Of a stretch of 64,000 nucleotides of DNA, positions 8,408-17,352 are shown piece after piece. Below the pieces are notes generated by a model, which had not been told where the DNA came from, made no database searches, and saw only the letters and a list, made by a program, of their open reading frames with translations. Every line of letters starts with the position of its first letter. Position 1 is the first letter of the stretch. The stretch is from Streptomyces seoulensis (lineage in GTDB: Bacteria > Actinomycetota > Actinomycetes > Streptomycetales > Streptomycetaceae), in NCBI RefSeq assembly GCF_022846655.1, contig NZ_AP025667.1, positions 4,315,001 to 4,379,000 on the forward strand. The letters run 5' to 3'. A program made the position numbers and the translations under genes.

Positions 8408-8905
8408 TCAGTGCCCGGCCGCGCGCCTGCGGCCGTACAGCCGGTACCCGGCGCCCGCCGCCGCGGCGGCGATCAGCGTGCCGCCGGCCGCGAGGGCGGG
8501 CACCGAGTCGGTGAACGTGCCGCCGGCCCCGGCCTGGACGCCGTGCTCCAGGGTGGGTGGGTCGCCGAAGTCCTTCGCGGGGCCGGACTCCCGGTCCTGG
8601 CCGACTTCGCCGTCGCCGTCCTCGCCCTCCCAGGTCTGGTCGTCGCCCTGCCCGGTCTTCCCGCCGGAGCCGCCGGAGCAGTCCTCCGCGCCGCTCCACG
8701 CCGGGCCGGTGGGCGCCGCGCTCAGGTACGGCGCTCCGGGCACCGGATTCGTACCGTCGTACGTCTGGCCCGGCGACCGGGGCGCCGACGCCGCAGGGTC
8801 CTCGCAGGGGGCGCCCGGCTCGGCCGGTTCGGCGGGCCCGGCTATGACGAGCGTGGCGCAGGCCAGGGCGGCGGAGGTGGTGAGGACGCGTACGGTGCGG
8901 CGCAT
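8408..8905 (-). CDS. Secreted/membrane-tethered hypothetical protein
   Basis: 165 aa. A signal peptide (MRRTVRVLTTSAALACATLV) precedes a Pro/Gly/Asp/Glu-rich, probably disordered ectodomain with two cysteines. A C-terminal hydrophobic segment (about 137-156) follows, then YRLYGRRRAAGH, a positive tail that would anchor it in the membrane. There is no LPXTG sortase motif. GAGGAG about 8 bases before ATG 8905 supports this start. No function is recognised; the design is common among Streptomyces envelope proteins. Confidence 0.75.
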   Translation of the reverse strand: MRRTVRVLTTSAALACATLVIAGPAEPAEPGAPCEDPAASAPRSPGQTYDGTNPVPGAPYLSAAPTGPAWSGAEDCSGGSGGKTGQGDDQTWEGEDGDGEVGQDRESGPAKDFGDPPTLEHGVQAGAGGTFTDSVPALAAGGTLIAAAAAGAGYRLYGRRRAAGH

Positions 8906-9078
8906 GGGGCGGGCTCCTCGGCGGTACGGCGGTCGGGGCACGCGTTCCGTGCCCTCGCTGCCATCAGAGCCCCCAGGGCGCCGACCCGCGCGCGGCCGGA
9001 CCCCATTCGCGGGACACGGACCACACCCAACGGGTGACGCCGCCCCCGGCGGCCGCCTGGAAGGGGCCGGCCCGGACC

Positions 9079-9336
9079 TCACACCTCCGGCTCACCCGGC
9101 GTGGAGGTCTCGCCGCAGCCCCGTTCGCGGGCGCCCTCGCGGGTGCGGCCCGCGCTGACCAGGCGGCGCGGGTTGCGGCGCAGGTACTCGCCCTCCAACT
9201 GCGCCATGCGTTCGTTGTGGGCGCGCAGGGCGTCGTTGGAGGCGTACAGCAGGGTGTCGTGGCGTGTGCGGTGGATCGTCTCCAGCTCTTTCATGAGCTG
9301 CTGGTCGTCCAGTCGGCCGGGGTCGACTCCGGTCAT
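9079..9336 (-). CDS. DUF6158 family protein
   Basis: 85 aa. The sequence MTGVDPGRLDDQQLMKELET, then IHRTRHDTLLYASNDAL and HNERMAQLEGEYLRR, is characteristic of the small DUF6158 proteins conserved in Streptomyces. It is a charged, helical cytoplasmic protein of unknown function. The reading frame continues open upstream across the PAP2 gene on the other strand, but the family start at 9336 is clear. Confidence 0.85.
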   Translation of the reverse strand: MTGVDPGRLDDQQLMKELETIHRTRHDTLLYASNDALRAHNERMAQLEGEYLRRNPRRLVSAGRTREGARERGCGETSTPGEPEV

Positions 9337-9466
9337 GGTGGTACCCCCGCTCGTCGGGTCCGCGGTCCTGACGTCCACTGTACGAAGATCCCGCTCCCCC
9401 GGCCTCCGCGCGCCCTTACCCGGGCGGCCGCACAAGAAAGGGCCGCTTCGGGGTAGGGGGTCGAAC

Positions 9467-10963
9467 ATGAGCGCAGATGTCGACCTCACCGCTGTCCCGG
9501 CAACGGGACGCAACGTCCTGCGACGGCTGCTCACGGCCGACGCCCGGCTCTTCGAGGTGGCCGCCGAGCGGAAGTGGCCCGGCGCCCAGAAGGTGCTGCC
9601 CCGCCTGAGCCGCAGCGCCAACCACGGCGTGCTGTGGTTCGCGGTGGCCGGCGCGATCGCCGCGACCCGCACCCCGAGGGCGCGCCGGGCGGCCGTGCGG
9701 GGGCTGGCCTCGCTGAGCCTGGCCTCGCTGACCGTCAACACCCTCGGCAAGCGGTCGGTGCGCCGCACCCGGCCGGTGCTGGACCCGGTGCCGCTGTCCC
9801 GCCAGCTCAAGCGGCAGCCGATCACCACCTCCTTCCCGTCCGGCCACTCCGCCTCGGCCGCCGCCTTCGCGGCCGGGGTCGCGCTGGAGTCCCCGGCGTG
9901 GGGCGCGGCGGTGGCGCCGGTGGCGTTCTCGGTGGCGACGTCGCGGGTGTACACCGGTGCGCACTTCCCGAGCGACGTGCTGGCCGGTGCGGCGCTCGGG
10001 GTCGGGGCCGCGTTCGTGGTGCGGAAGCTGGTGCCGACGCGGGCGGCGGCCCGTCCGGCCGCCCGGCCGCGCGCGGACGCCCCGGCGCTGCCGGAGGGCG
10101 AGGGCCTGGTGATGGTCGCCAACCGCTCCTCGGGCACAGCGGACCGGGTGAGCGCCCTGCACGACGCGCTGCCGCGGGCCGAGATCGTGGAGTGCGAGCC
10201 GGAGGAGATCCGGGCCGAGCTGGACAAGGCGGCGGCCAGGGCACGGGTGCTCGGGGTGTGCGGCGGCGACGGCACGGTGAACGCGGCGGCGGAGGTCGCC
10301 CTGCTCCACGGGCTTCCGCTGGCGGTGCTGCCCGGCGGCACCCTGAACCACTTCGCGTACGACCTCGGGGTGGAGGACGCGGCCGATCTGGCGGCCGCCG
10401 TCCGCGCGGGCGAGGCGGTCCAGGTGGACGTCGGCCAGTTCACCGCCGACGGCCGCTCCAGCGTCTTCCTGAACACCCTCAGCGTGGGCGTCTACCCGGA
10501 GCTGGTGCGCGAGCGCGAGCACTGGTCGCCCCGGATCGGCGGCTGGGCGGCCGGGGTGCTGGGCGCGGTGAAGGTGCTGCGCGCCGACCGGCATCCGCTG
10601 GAGGTGGAGGCGGGCGGCAAGCGGCACCCGCTGTGGATGCTGTTCGTCGGCAACGGCGTCTACCGGCGCAGCGGCCTGGGCGCCGGGCGCAGGACCGAGC
10701 TGTCGGGCGGGCCGCTGGACGTGCGGGTGGTGCACGGCAGCGGCTGGCCCGCGCTGCGTCTGCTGGCGGCCGCCGTGGCGGGCCCGCTCACCCGCTCCCA
10801 GGGCCACGCGGCGGTGCAGCTCGGCAAGCTGCGGCTGTCCGGCCTCGCGCCGGGCACCCCGCTGGCGTACGACGGTGAGGTCACGTCGGTGTCCGGCACG
10901 GTGACGGTGGAGAAGCTGCCCGAGGTCCTGACGGCCTACAGCCCCCACCCGACCGGCGCCTGA
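9467..10963 (+). CDS. PAP2 phosphatase / diacylglycerol kinase fusion
   Basis: 498 aa in two parts. Residues 1-190 carry all three PAP2 phosphatase motifs: KRSVRRTRP (95-103), PSGH (124-127) and SRVYTGAH (159-166). Residues 210-498 carry a diacylglycerol/lipid kinase domain with GGDGT (266-270) and PGGTLNHF (289-296). The protein could interconvert phosphorylated and free lipids at the membrane; this bifunctional form is widespread in actinobacteria. GGGTAGGGGG before ATG 9467 sets the start. The gene is flanked by minus-strand DUF6158 and the plus-strand methyltransferase, and appears monocistronic. Confidence 0.92.
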   Translation: MSADVDLTAVPATGRNVLRRLLTADARLFEVAAERKWPGAQKVLPRLSRSANHGVLWFAVAGAIAATRTPRARRAAVRGLASLSLASLTVNTLGKRSVRRTRPVLDPVPLSRQLKRQPITTSFPSGHSASAAAFAAGVALESPAWGAAVAPVAFSVATSRVYTGAHFPSDVLAGAALGVGAAFVVRKLVPTRAAARPAARPRADAPALPEGEGLVMVANRSSGTADRVSALHDALPRAEIVECEPEEIRAELDKAAARARVLGVCGGDGTVNAAAEVALLHGLPLAVLPGGTLNHFAYDLGVEDAADLAAAVRAGEAVQVDVGQFTADGRSSVFLNTLSVGVYPELVREREHWSPRIGGWAAGVLGAVKVLRADRHPLEVEAGGKRHPLWMLFVGNGVYRRSGLGAGRRTELSGGPLDVRVVHGSGWPALRLLAAAVAGPLTRSQGHAAVQLGKLRLSGLAPGTPLAYDGEVTSVSGTVTVEKLPEVLTAYSPHPTGA

Positions 10964-11089
10964 CGCTCCGTCAGTCCGTATCACGGACCGGCGGTCTCAT
11001 CATTCGGTTCCTCGGCGTACCGTTCGACCCACTGCGGCCGCGGTGTCCTCCACGGGCGCCGCGGCCGGACCGTCGAAGGGACCCGAGCC

Positions 11090-11911
11090 ATGCCGGAACC
11101 GCGCGAGACCGCCGTCTACACCCATGGGCACCACGAGTCGGTGCTGCGGTCGCACACCTGGCGCACCGCCGCCAACTCGGCCGCCTACCTGCTCGGTTCG
11201 CTCGAACCCGGCATGAGCGTCCTCGACATCGGCTGCGGCCCCGGCACCATCACCGCCGACCTCGCCGCGCTGGTCCCGGACGGCCGGGTGACCGGGGTCG
11301 ACCGCGCCCCCGCCGTCCTGGAGCGGGCCCGCGCCACCGCCGCCGCGCGGGGGCTGACCAACGTCGGCTTCGAGGTCGCCGATGTGCACGCCCTCGGACA
11401 TCCCGACGACACCTTCGACGTCGTCCACGCCCACCAGGTGCTCCAGCACGTCGGTGACCCGGTGGGGGCCCTGCGCGAGATGGTCCGGGTGACCCGGCCC
11501 GGCGGGCTGATCGCGGTGCGCGACGCGGACTACGCGGCCATGACCTGGTACCCGGCCGTGCCCGGCCTGGACGACTGGCTGGACCTGTACCGGCGCGTCG
11601 CGCGGGCCAACGGCGGTGAACCGGACGCCGGTCGGCGGCTGCGGAGCTGGGCACTGGCCGCCGGACTGAGCGACGTCACGGCCACGTCGGGCACCTGGAC
11701 CTACGCCACCCCCGAGGAACGCGCCTGGTGGAGCGGCCTGTGGGCGGACCGCACGCTCGCCTCCGCCTACGCCGAGCGCGCGGTGGAGGGCGGCCACGCC
11801 ACGCCCGGGGACCTGGCGGCGGTGTCCGGGGCGTGGCGTGAGTGGGGGCGGCGGGAGGACGGCTGGTTCGCGGTCCTGCACGGCGAGATCCTGTGCCGCA
11901 AGCCCGCCTGA
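11090..11911 (+). CDS. Class I SAM-dependent methyltransferase
   Basis: 273 aa. Motif I VLDIGCGPG is at residues 44-52. An acidic loop VTGVDRAPAVLERAR and the motif FDVVHAHQVLQHVGDP follow, as in UbiE/COQ5-like methyltransferases. A C-terminal half rich in Trp (TWTYATPEERAWW) probably forms the substrate pocket. The methyl acceptor is unknown. AAGGGA about 10 bases before ATG 11090 serves as ribosome site. Convergent with tkt across a hairpin. Confidence 0.87.
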   Translation: MPEPRETAVYTHGHHESVLRSHTWRTAANSAAYLLGSLEPGMSVLDIGCGPGTITADLAALVPDGRVTGVDRAPAVLERARATAAARGLTNVGFEVADVHALGHPDDTFDVVHAHQVLQHVGDPVGALREMVRVTRPGGLIAVRDADYAAMTWYPAVPGLDDWLDLYRRVARANGGEPDAGRRLRSWALAAGLSDVTATSGTWTYATPEERAWWSGLWADRTLASAYAERAVEGGHATPGDLAAVSGAWREWGRREDGWFAVLHGEILCRKPA

Positions 11912-11917
11912 ACGCGA

Positions 11918-11947
11918 CGGCGGGCGCCGCACACGCGACGCCCGCCG
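11918..11947. terminator. Bidirectional hairpin terminator
   Basis: A 9-bp GC stem (CGGCGGGCG / CGCCCGCCG) with a 12-base loop lies between the convergent methyltransferase and transketolase genes. Confidence 0.6.
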
Positions 11948-11963
11948 AAGATGGTCTCCCGAC

Positions 11964-13808
11964 TCAGCTCACCACGGCCTCGCCCACCAGCAGGCGGGCG
12001 GTGGCCGCGATGTTCGCGGCGTCGATGCCGGCCGCGTGCAGTTGCTCGTCGGGCGCGGCCGAGCCCGGCATCATCCGGACCGCGAGCCGGACCAGGCGCG
12101 GCACGGGGCGGCCGTCCGTGAAGGCTTCGACGACCGCGTCGCCGATGCCGCCCTCCTCGTGGTGGTCCTCGACCGTCACCAGGCAGCCGGTGTCGTCGGC
12201 GGCCCGGCGCAGCGTCTCCACGTCGACGGGCTTGACCGAGTACAGGTCGATGACCCGGACCTTGATGCCCTCCTCCGCGAGCTTGTCGGCGGCCGTCAGC
12301 GCCTCCTGCACGGTGACCCCGGCCGCGACGACGGTGAGCCGGTCCTCGTCGCTGGAGCGCAGCACCTTGCTGCCGCCGACGGGGAACTCCTCGTCGGCGT
12401 CGTAGATCACCGGGCTCTCGCCGCGCGAGGTGCGCAGGTAGCGGATGCCGTCCAGGTCGGCCATGGCGGCGACGAGGCGGGCGGTCTGGTTGGCGTCGCA
12501 GGGGTAGAGCACGGTGGAGCCGTACACGGACCGGAACATCGCCAGGTCCTCCAGGCCCATCTGCGAGGGGCCGTCCTGCCCGATGGCCACGCCCGCGTGC
12601 GAGCCGACCAGGTTGATCCCGGCGTCGCTGACGGAGGCCATGCGCACGAAATCGTAGGCGCGGCTGAAGAAGGCCGCGAAGGTGGACGCGTACGGCAGCC
12701 AGCCGCGCGCCGCCATGCCGACCGCCGAGGCGACCATCTGCTGTTCGGCGATGAAGGACTCGAAGAAGCGCTCGGGGTGTTCCTCGGCGAACACCCCGGT
12801 GCGGGTGGAGTCCCCGACCTCGCCGTCCAGGGCGACGACGTCACCGCGGGCGGTGCCGAGGGCGGCCAGCGCCTTGCCGAAGGCGTCGCGGGTGGCGACC
12901 TCCTCGCCCTTGTCGAAGCGCGGCAGACGCAGCGGCTCGTGGGCGAGCTTCTCCGGCGTGGCCGCGGGCGGCTCGCTGACGTGGACGCGGATGTCGCGGG
13001 GGCCGCCCAGCTCCTCGACGGCCGCCTCGGCGTCGGGCAGCGGCTTGCCGTGCTTGCCCTCCTTGTCCTCCACGGCGGCGACGCCCTTGCCCTTGAGGGT
13101 GCGGGCGATGATCGCGGTGGGGCGGTCCTTGGTGGACTCGGCCTCGCCGTAGGCGCGGTCGATCGCCGCGACGTCGTGGCCGTCGATCTCGACGGTGTGC
13201 CAGCCGAACGCCTGGAAGCGGCGGGCGTAGGCGTCCAGGTCGTGCCCGTGCCGGGTCTGGCCGCGCTGGCCGAGCCGGTTGACGTCCACGATCACGGTGA
13301 GGTTGTCCAGCTTGTCGTAGGCGGCGGCCTCGGCGGCCTCCCAGACCGAGCCCTCGGCCATCTCGCTGTCGCCGCACACCACCCAGACGCGGTAGTCGGA
13401 GTGGTCCAGCCGCTTCCCGGCCAGCGCGATGCCGACACCGACCGGCAGACCCTGGCCGAGCGAACCGGTCGCGGTCTCCACCCAGGGCAGCCTGCGCGGG
13501 GTGGGGTGGCCCTCCAGGCGGCTGCCGAGCTTGCGGAAGGTGAGCAGTTCGGCGTCGTCGATGGCGCCGGCCGCCTTGAAGACGGAGTACATCAGCGGGG
13601 AAGCGTGTCCCTTGGAAAGGATGAAGCGGTCGTTGGCGGGGTGGTCGGGGCGTTCGAAGTCGTAGCGCAGATGGTTGGCGAGCAGCACGGCCAGCAGGTC
13701 GGCGGCGGACATCGAGGAGGTCGGGTGTCCGGATTGCGCGGCGTCCGCCGCCCGCACGCTGTCCACCCGCAACTGCTGCCCGAGTTCGGTGAGTTCGTCG
13801 TTGTTCAT
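11964..13808 (-). CDS. tkt: Transketolase, short form
   Basis: 614 aa, the short eukaryote-like transketolase length rather than the 690-aa form. It transfers two-carbon ketol units in the non-oxidative pentose phosphate pathway using thiamine diphosphate. The N-terminal AADAAQSGHPTSSMSAADLL, the TPP region GDSEMAEGSVWEAAEAA near 150, and FIAEQQMVASAVGMAARG near 355 (with the catalytic Glu) are all present. GGAAAGGAG lies immediately before ATG 13808 and fixes the start. It stands alone between two hairpin/convergent borders, so it is probably an accessory transketolase beside a main long-form gene elsewhere. Confidence 0.93.
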   Translation of the reverse strand: MNNDELTELGQQLRVDSVRAADAAQSGHPTSSMSAADLLAVLLANHLRYDFERPDHPANDRFILSKGHASPLMYSVFKAAGAIDDAELLTFRKLGSRLEGHPTPRRLPWVETATGSLGQGLPVGVGIALAGKRLDHSDYRVWVVCGDSEMAEGSVWEAAEAAAYDKLDNLTVIVDVNRLGQRGQTRHGHDLDAYARRFQAFGWHTVEIDGHDVAAIDRAYGEAESTKDRPTAIIARTLKGKGVAAVEDKEGKHGKPLPDAEAAVEELGGPRDIRVHVSEPPAATPEKLAHEPLRLPRFDKGEEVATRDAFGKALAALGTARGDVVALDGEVGDSTRTGVFAEEHPERFFESFIAEQQMVASAVGMAARGWLPYASTFAAFFSRAYDFVRMASVSDAGINLVGSHAGVAIGQDGPSQMGLEDLAMFRSVYGSTVLYPCDANQTARLVAAMADLDGIRYLRTSRGESPVIYDADEEFPVGGSKVLRSSDEDRLTVVAAGVTVQEALTAADKLAEEGIKVRVIDLYSVKPVDVETLRRAADDTGCLVTVEDHHEEGGIGDAVVEAFTDGRPVPRLVRLAVRMMPGSAAPDEQLHAAGIDAANIAATARLLVGEAVVS

Positions 13809-14066
13809 GGGTCTCCTTTCCGCGTGTCCGAGGCGACTCGGACGATCCTCGGCGCACCGGGCGGGCCGCCCGGCCCCCGACGGGCCCCGACCCGTCACGC
13901 AGAGTGACCGATCGCGGGCGCCCCGGTGGTGCGGTTCGTCCGAGGTCTTCCGCGTAACCGGGGTCACGGCACCCAAACCCCTCGCACGTCACCCGGCCGC
14001 GCGCACGGCCTACGAAGCGCGGCGACGGCCTGTGCGCTCCGGCTCGCCCCAACTAGGCTCGTTCGC

Positions 14067-14414
14067 ATGGAGATTCTTGGCGCCACACTGCGCATCTGCG
14101 TCGACGACCTCGAGACCGCGATCCCGTTCTACGAGCGGCTGGCGGGCGGCACGGCGGCGCGCTTCGAGCGCGGTGGGGTACGGGTCGCCGCGATCGGCTC
14201 GTTCCTGCTGATGAGCGGGCCGGAGGCGGAGCTGGAGGTGCTGCGTAAGGTGACCGCGACGATCGCCGTGAAGGACGTCGAGGAGGCGCACCGACTGCTG
14301 TCGGGCATGGGCGCGCAGATCATCGCGGGCCCGGTGCCGACCCCGGTGGGCCGCAACCTGCTGGTGATGCACCCGGACGGGACGATCTTCGAGTACGCCG
14401 ACCAGTCGGCCTGA
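14067..14414 (+). CDS. VOC family protein (glyoxalase/bleomycin-resistance fold)
   Basis: 115 aa, the normal length for one vicinal-oxygen-chelate unit. It begins EILGATLRICVDDLETAIPF and ends with HPDGTIFEYAD, the typical second-half strand that supplies a metal ligand Glu. A dimer would form the metal site. The substrate is unknown. It is convergent with the GNAT gene. Confidence 0.85.
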   Translation: MEILGATLRICVDDLETAIPFYERLAGGTAARFERGGVRVAAIGSFLLMSGPEAELEVLRKVTATIAVKDVEEAHRLLSGMGAQIIAGPVPTPVGRNLLVMHPDGTIFEYADQSA

Positions 14415-14432
14415 ACCGGGGACGGGGCCGGG

Positions 14433-14984
14433 TCAGTCCAGGTCCCGCATCTCCGTGGTGAGGGCCCAGCGCTCATGGTCGCGCCACTCGCCGTCGACCT
14501 GGAGCATGGCGGGCGAGAACCCCTCCAGCCGGAACCCGGCGCCGCGCGCGAGCGCGATGGACGCGGTGTTGCCGGGCTGCACGTTGATCTCCAGCCGGTG
14601 CAACCCGAGCGGCCCGAAGGCGTACCCGATCACCAGCTCGAGCCCCTCCCGCATCAGCCCCCGCCCGGCCGCGTGCGCGAACGCCCCGTACCCGAGCGCC
14701 CCGCACTGGAAGCCGCCCCGGACGATGTTGTTGATGTTGACGAACCCGGCGATGTCCCCGGTGTCCTTCTCGCACACCAGGAACCCGGCCCGCCCCGCGT
14801 CATCGATCAGCGGCCGCGCATAGGCGGCGTACGCCTCGTCGCTGTCGGGCATCACCAGCCACGGCCGGTGCAGATCCTTGCTCTCCCTGACCCGCGCGGT
14901 GAACTCCCCCCCGTCCTCCAGCCGGAACCGACGGACGGCCACACGGGGGCCCTGGGCGAGGTAGTGGGGTGCGGTGTGCGGCAT
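14433..14984 (-). CDS. GNAT N-acetyltransferase, RimJ/RimL-like
   Basis: 183 aa. The layout follows ribosomal-protein-serine/alanine acetyltransferases: VAVRRFRLEDGGEF near 15, GDIAGFVNINNI near 75, the acetyl-CoA loop region GRGLMREGLELVIGYAFG near 108, and HRLEINVQPGNTASIALARG near 129-148. It probably acetylates a protein N-terminus or small amine with acetyl-CoA. Only 9 bases separate it from the upstream membrane-protein gene, so it may share that transcript. Confidence 0.88.
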   Translation of the reverse strand: MPHTAPHYLAQGPRVAVRRFRLEDGGEFTARVRESKDLHRPWLVMPDSDEAYAAYARPLIDDAGRAGFLVCEKDTGDIAGFVNINNIVRGGFQCGALGYGAFAHAAGRGLMREGLELVIGYAFGPLGLHRLEINVQPGNTASIALARGAGFRLEGFSPAMLQVDGEWRDHERWALTTEMRDLD

Positions 14985-14993
14985 CGGGCCAGC

Positions 14994-15653
14994 CTATGCC
15001 CCGGCACCGGGGGCCTCCACCGGCGTGGCGGGACCACCGGCCCGGAGCGCCTCGACCGCGGCGCGCGGGTCGTCGGCGTGGAACCGGAGCACGCGGGCGG
15101 CCTCCTTCCTGCCCAACGGCCTTTTGAACGCGACCGGTTCGGCCAGCTCCACGCACACCGTGGTCTGGCCGCCCACCGAGAGGTCGAGCACTCCTTCCGG
15201 GTCGACCGCGACGAGTCCCCGGCCGAGGTGGCGCCGTTCGACCCGCGCGGAGACGATGGCGGCGGCCGGTACCGCGAGGTCGAACAGCGCGCCGTACCGC
15301 AGGCGCAACGAGCCGTCGGAGGCGACGAGGTGCGGCCGGACCACGCAGGCCGCGTGCAGGGCGAGCACCAGCACCATCCCGTACCCGTCCACGACGAGCA
15401 GGACGGCGTGCACGAGCGGCCACGGGATCACCAGGGCGAGCATGACGGTCTCGACGAGGGAGACGAACAGCAGGCCGTACATCATGGCGGTCTGCGGCCC
15501 GGTGTAGGCGACGGCCAGGGCGCCTTCGGGGACCTGGCGGCGGCGCAGCGCCCACAGGCCCAGCGAGTACAGCGCGCGGACCTCGTGCGCGACGAGCCGA
15601 CGCGCGACGATCGCAACACGGGTGCGTGTCCTCCGGGTGCTTCGGGTGGTCAT
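14994..15653 (-). CDS. Conserved integral membrane protein
   Basis: 219 aa. Two hydrophobic segments (about 52-76 and 79-102) are followed by a soluble C-terminal half containing GSLRLRYGALFDLAVPAAAI, of the type seen in PH-like/YdbS-like membrane proteins. No enzyme motif is seen. Its start overlaps the MerR stop by 4 bases (ATGA at 15650-15653), so it is co-translated with the regulator and is a likely member of its regulon. Confidence 0.75.
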   Translation of the reverse strand: MTTRSTRRTRTRVAIVARRLVAHEVRALYSLGLWALRRRQVPEGALAVAYTGPQTAMMYGLLFVSLVETVMLALVIPWPLVHAVLLVVDGYGMVLVLALHAACVVRPHLVASDGSLRLRYGALFDLAVPAAAIVSARVERRHLGRGLVAVDPEGVLDLSVGGQTTVCVELAEPVAFKRPLGRKEAARVLRFHADDPRAAVEALRAGGPATPVEAPGAGA

Positions 15654-16390
15654 GACCGGCTCCTGTCCATCCGGGTGACCAGCGTGTTCATCACCCGGCG
15701 CACCACCTCGGCCTGCGCGGGCGGATAGTCGGCGAGCAGCGCCGCCCCGAAGTCGGGGGTCGCCCGGCCGGAGACGGGGATCGCGGCCAGTACCTCGTCG
15801 GGGACGGCGGCGGACATCTCCTCGGCCAGCACCGCGATCCGGGGGTCGTCCGCGGGGGCGTCCGCCAGCTCGTCCAGCCGCTGGTACAACTCGAGCACCG
15901 CCGGGTCCTCGGACAGGGGGTGCAGGGCCGCGTACACCGCGTCCCCGCCGGCCACCGTGTCCAGCAGCACCAGGTGTTCCCTGTCCTTGGCGGCGGCGGG
16001 CGACGTGGTGTCGGGGGCGGCCCGGAGCAGCGCGGCGAGGCCGGGCGACAGCGGGGCGTCCGGCGTGAGGGGTCCCGCGAGCAGGTCCGCCAGCACCTCG
16101 CGGCGCCGCCGGATCTCCCGCTCCTGCCGGGCGAGGTCGGCGTCGAGTTCCCGCAGGACTTCGGCCAGTTCGCGTCCGGCGTCGTCGGCGAGGACGTCCC
16201 GCACCTCGTCCAGGGAGAGGCCCAGCTCGGTCAGCCGCCGGATACGGGCGAGCAGCACGGCGTGCCGCAGGGTGTAGGAGCGGTAGCCGTTGGCCCGCCG
16301 CGTGGGTTCGGGCAGCAGGCCGACGTGATGGTAGTGGCGTACGGCTCGTGTGGTGACTCCGACGAGCGCGGCAAGCTCTCCGATGCGCAT
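15650..16390 (-). CDS. MerR family transcriptional regulator
   Basis: 246 aa. The N-terminal MerR winged helix is complete (MRIGELAALVGVTTRAVRHY, then HHVGLLPEPTRRANGYRSY), followed by a long coiled-coil dimerisation helix (about 75-115). The C-terminal effector domain (to 246) has no cysteine cluster, so a metal effector is unlikely; an organic ligand or protein signal is more probable. The ATG sits about 7 bases from the end of a -10 element, so its mRNA may be leaderless. Coupled to the downstream membrane-protein gene. Confidence 0.9.
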   Translation of the reverse strand: MRIGELAALVGVTTRAVRHYHHVGLLPEPTRRANGYRSYTLRHAVLLARIRRLTELGLSLDEVRDVLADDAGRELAEVLRELDADLARQEREIRRRREVLADLLAGPLTPDAPLSPGLAALLRAAPDTTSPAAAKDREHLVLLDTVAGGDAVYAALHPLSEDPAVLELYQRLDELADAPADDPRIAVLAEEMSAAVPDEVLAAIPVSGRATPDFGAALLADYPPAQAEVVRRVMNTLVTRMDRSRS

Positions 16391-16396
16391 GCCGTC

Positions 16397-16428
16397 AGTA
16401 GAAACGTTGACGCCACGGCAAGGTCAAC
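16397..16428 (-). promoter_or_regulatory. MerR-type promoter with 19-bp spacer
   Basis: On the minus strand TTGACC (16427-16422) and TCTACT (16402-16397) are separated by 19 bases, the stretched spacing typical of MerR-controlled promoters. An inverted repeat GTTGAC-N11-GTCAAC (16406-16428) lies between and over the elements. The expected transcription start falls at about 16390, the A of the MerR ATG. Confidence 0.72.
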
Positions 16429-17352
16429 TCAGCGCAGCGCGGGCTCCTCCAGGAGCAGCGTGCCCGCGTCCGCGTCGAGTTCCGCAGCCATGCCGAAGGG
16501 GATCGTCAGGGCGTCCGGGTTGTGGCCGAAACCGGCGTTCTCGAGGACCGGGACGCCCAGGGGGGCCAGGCGGTCGGTGAGCATGGGGCGGAGGGTGTCG
16601 TACGGGTCGCAGTCGTGCCAGGAGCCGAGCAGGATGCCGTGGGCGCGCTCCAGCCAGCCGGAGCGGAGGAGCTGGGTGAGGTAGCGGTCGAGGCGGTAGG
16701 TCTCCTCGCCCACGTCCTCCAGGCAGAGCAGGCCGCCTCGGGCGGAGGGGCGGGCGTGCGGGGTGCCGAGTTCCGCCGCGAGGAGGGAGAGGCAGCCGCC
16801 GAGGGTGACGCCTCGGGCGCGGCCGGGGACGAGGGGTTTGCCGTCGGTGGTGATCTGCTGGACCTTCTCCGGGGTGAAGAGGGTCGCGTGGAGGTGGTCG
16901 CGGGCGCGTTCGCTGCCGATGAAGTCGGTCCCCGCGGCCATCGGGCCGTGCAGGGTGACGAGGCCCAGCCGGGTGGCGAACGCCTCGTGCAGCGCGGTGA
17001 TGTCGCTGAAGCCGACGAACACCTTCGGTCCGGCCCGGCGCATGGCCTCCCAGTCGAGCAGGTCGGCCATCCGTTGGGCGCCGTAGCCGCCGCGCGCGCA
17101 GAGCACCGCGTCGACTCCGGGGTCGCACCAGGCCCGCTGGAGGTCCTCGGCTCGGGCGGCGTCGGTGCCCGCGAGGTAGCCGAACTGGCCGTGCCGGTCC
17201 AGCACATGGGGTGCGGCGACCGGGTCGAGGCCCCAGCCGCGCAGGATGTCGAGGCCCGCGTGCAGCCGTGCCTCGGGCACCGGCCCGCTGGGCGCGACCA
17301 CGGCCACGCGGGCGCCGGGGGCGAGCCGGGCGGGGCGCAGGAGTTGCTTCAC
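16429..17352 (-). CDS. LD-carboxypeptidase (peptidase S66)
   Basis: 307 aa. The family has a Ser-Glu-His triad: the nucleophile Ser116 is in FVGFSDITAL, and ARGGYGAQRMADLL (about 87-100) is the second signature. It would remove D-amino acids from the tetrapeptide stems of cytoplasmic muropeptides, or cleave related microcin-like peptides. The GTG start at 17352 overlaps the stop of the S9 peptidase gene by 4 bases, making it the last gene of a four-peptidase operon. Confidence 0.9.
   Translation of the reverse strand: MKQLLRPARLAPGARVAVVAPSGPVPEARLHAGLDILRGWGLDPVAAPHVLDRHGQFGYLAGTDAARAEDLQRAWCDPGVDAVLCARGGYGAQRMADLLDWEAMRRAGPKVFVGFSDITALHEAFATRLGLVTLHGPMAAGTDFIGSERARDHLHATLFTPEKVQQITTDGKPLVPGRARGVTLGGCLSLLAAELGTPHARPSARGGLLCLEDVGEETYRLDRYLTQLLRSGWLERAHGILLGSWHDCDPYDTLRPMLTDRLAPLGVPVLENAGFGHNPDALTIPFGMAAELDADAGTLLLEEPALR

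Noticed and set aside
9079..10476. A 465-codon minus-strand open frame
   Set aside because: Only its last 85 codons are real (DUF6158); the rest is antisense of the PAP2/kinase gene.
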